Shown in pieces: positions 5,105 to 5,219 of a stretch of DNA of 5,219 nt. The notes under the pieces were generated by a model, which did not search any database, was not told where the DNA came from, and was given only the letters and a program-made list of their open reading frames with translations. Source of the DNA: Bacteroidota bacterium (GTDB lineage: Bacteria; Bacteroidota; Ignavibacteria; Ignavibacteriales; Melioribacteraceae); assembly GCA_023381535.1 (NCBI GenBank), contig JAMCSN010000150.1, forward strand, positions 1 to 5,219, in the 5' to 3' direction. The first letter of the stretch is position 1; each line of letters opens with the position of its first letter. The position numbers were made by a program, and so were the translations under genes.

Positions 5105-5219
5105 TTACGACCTCGTTGGATAAGAAAACTTGATCAGTCTCGGCATTACCAATCTCTCGAAATCTTTATACGGCATTTGGATCAGCTCGGTATGCGTGCA
5201 CGCGTTGAAAGCAATCTCT
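5105..5219 (-). CDS. Unrecognised protein, last 37 codons (partial at right edge)
   Basis: A minus-strand frame enters from the right edge and ends at a TAA at 5107-5105. It encodes EIAFNACTHTELIQMPYK followed by DFERLVMPRLIKFSYPTRS. The amino-acid mix is protein-like, with balanced hydrophobic and charged residues, and the codons (GCG, CCG, CTG, ACG) resemble those of rfbA more than the A+T-rich intergenic DNA. It is convergent with the protease gene, 75 bases away, with the palindrome between. I do not recognise the family from this fragment. Chance openness over 38 codons is possible, so confidence is moderate. Confidence 0.6.
   Translation of the reverse strand, partial: EIAFNACTHTELIQMPYKDFERLVMPRLIKFSYPTRS

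Overview
The window looks like chromosomal DNA from a free-living member of the Bacteroidota/Chlorobi group, most likely Ignavibacteria. The strongest evidence is the C-terminus of the large secreted protein. It is a textbook type IX secretion (Por) sorting domain beginning YPNPFNPTTTINYQIP and ending in a short basic tail, a form very common in Ignavibacteria. The moderate to low G+C, the lipoprotein with a propeller fold, and palindromic intergenic repeats fit this. The lineage is an inference from protein style, not from a marker gene.

Left half (1-2021), minus strand, read from right to left. A small, poorly supported gene lies at 2021-1765 in two overlapping frames. Its second frame ends in a TGA that overlaps the ATG of rfbA (ATGA). 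Next is rfbA/rmlA (1768-905), a complete glucose-1-phosphate thymidylyltransferase that makes dTDP-glucose for rhamnose and other surface sugars. A 173-base gap with a hairpin and a palindromic repeat follows, then the first 243 codons of a long coiled-coil protein that runs off the left edge.

Right half (2063-5029), plus strand. Two exported proteins follow one another. The first is a 360-residue lipoprotein whose sequence is about seven W-ended repeats, read here as a seven-bladed beta-propeller. The second is a 565-residue secreted matrixin-like zinc metalloprotease (HEMGHIFGANH plus a Met-turn) with two tandem beta-rich modules, an Ig/FN3-like module and the T9SS tail. The 186 bases between them hold a perfect 9-bp hairpin, a 13-bp inverted repeat and a very strong ribosome binding site, so the protease is probably expressed separately from the lipoprotein. 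After the protease comes a near-perfect 23-bp palindrome, then the last 37 codons of an unrecognised minus-strand gene that enters from the right edge.

Functionally, the window combines surface-sugar precursor synthesis with cell-surface or secreted proteins. T9SS cargo is often anchored to surface polysaccharide in this phylum, so the themes are compatible, but nothing here shows that the genes act together. The observations most worth following are the in-frame A_AAA_AAG slippery heptamer that joins the two halves of the small gene ahead of rfbA, and a possible short Asp/Cys latency switch at the mature N-terminus of the protease.
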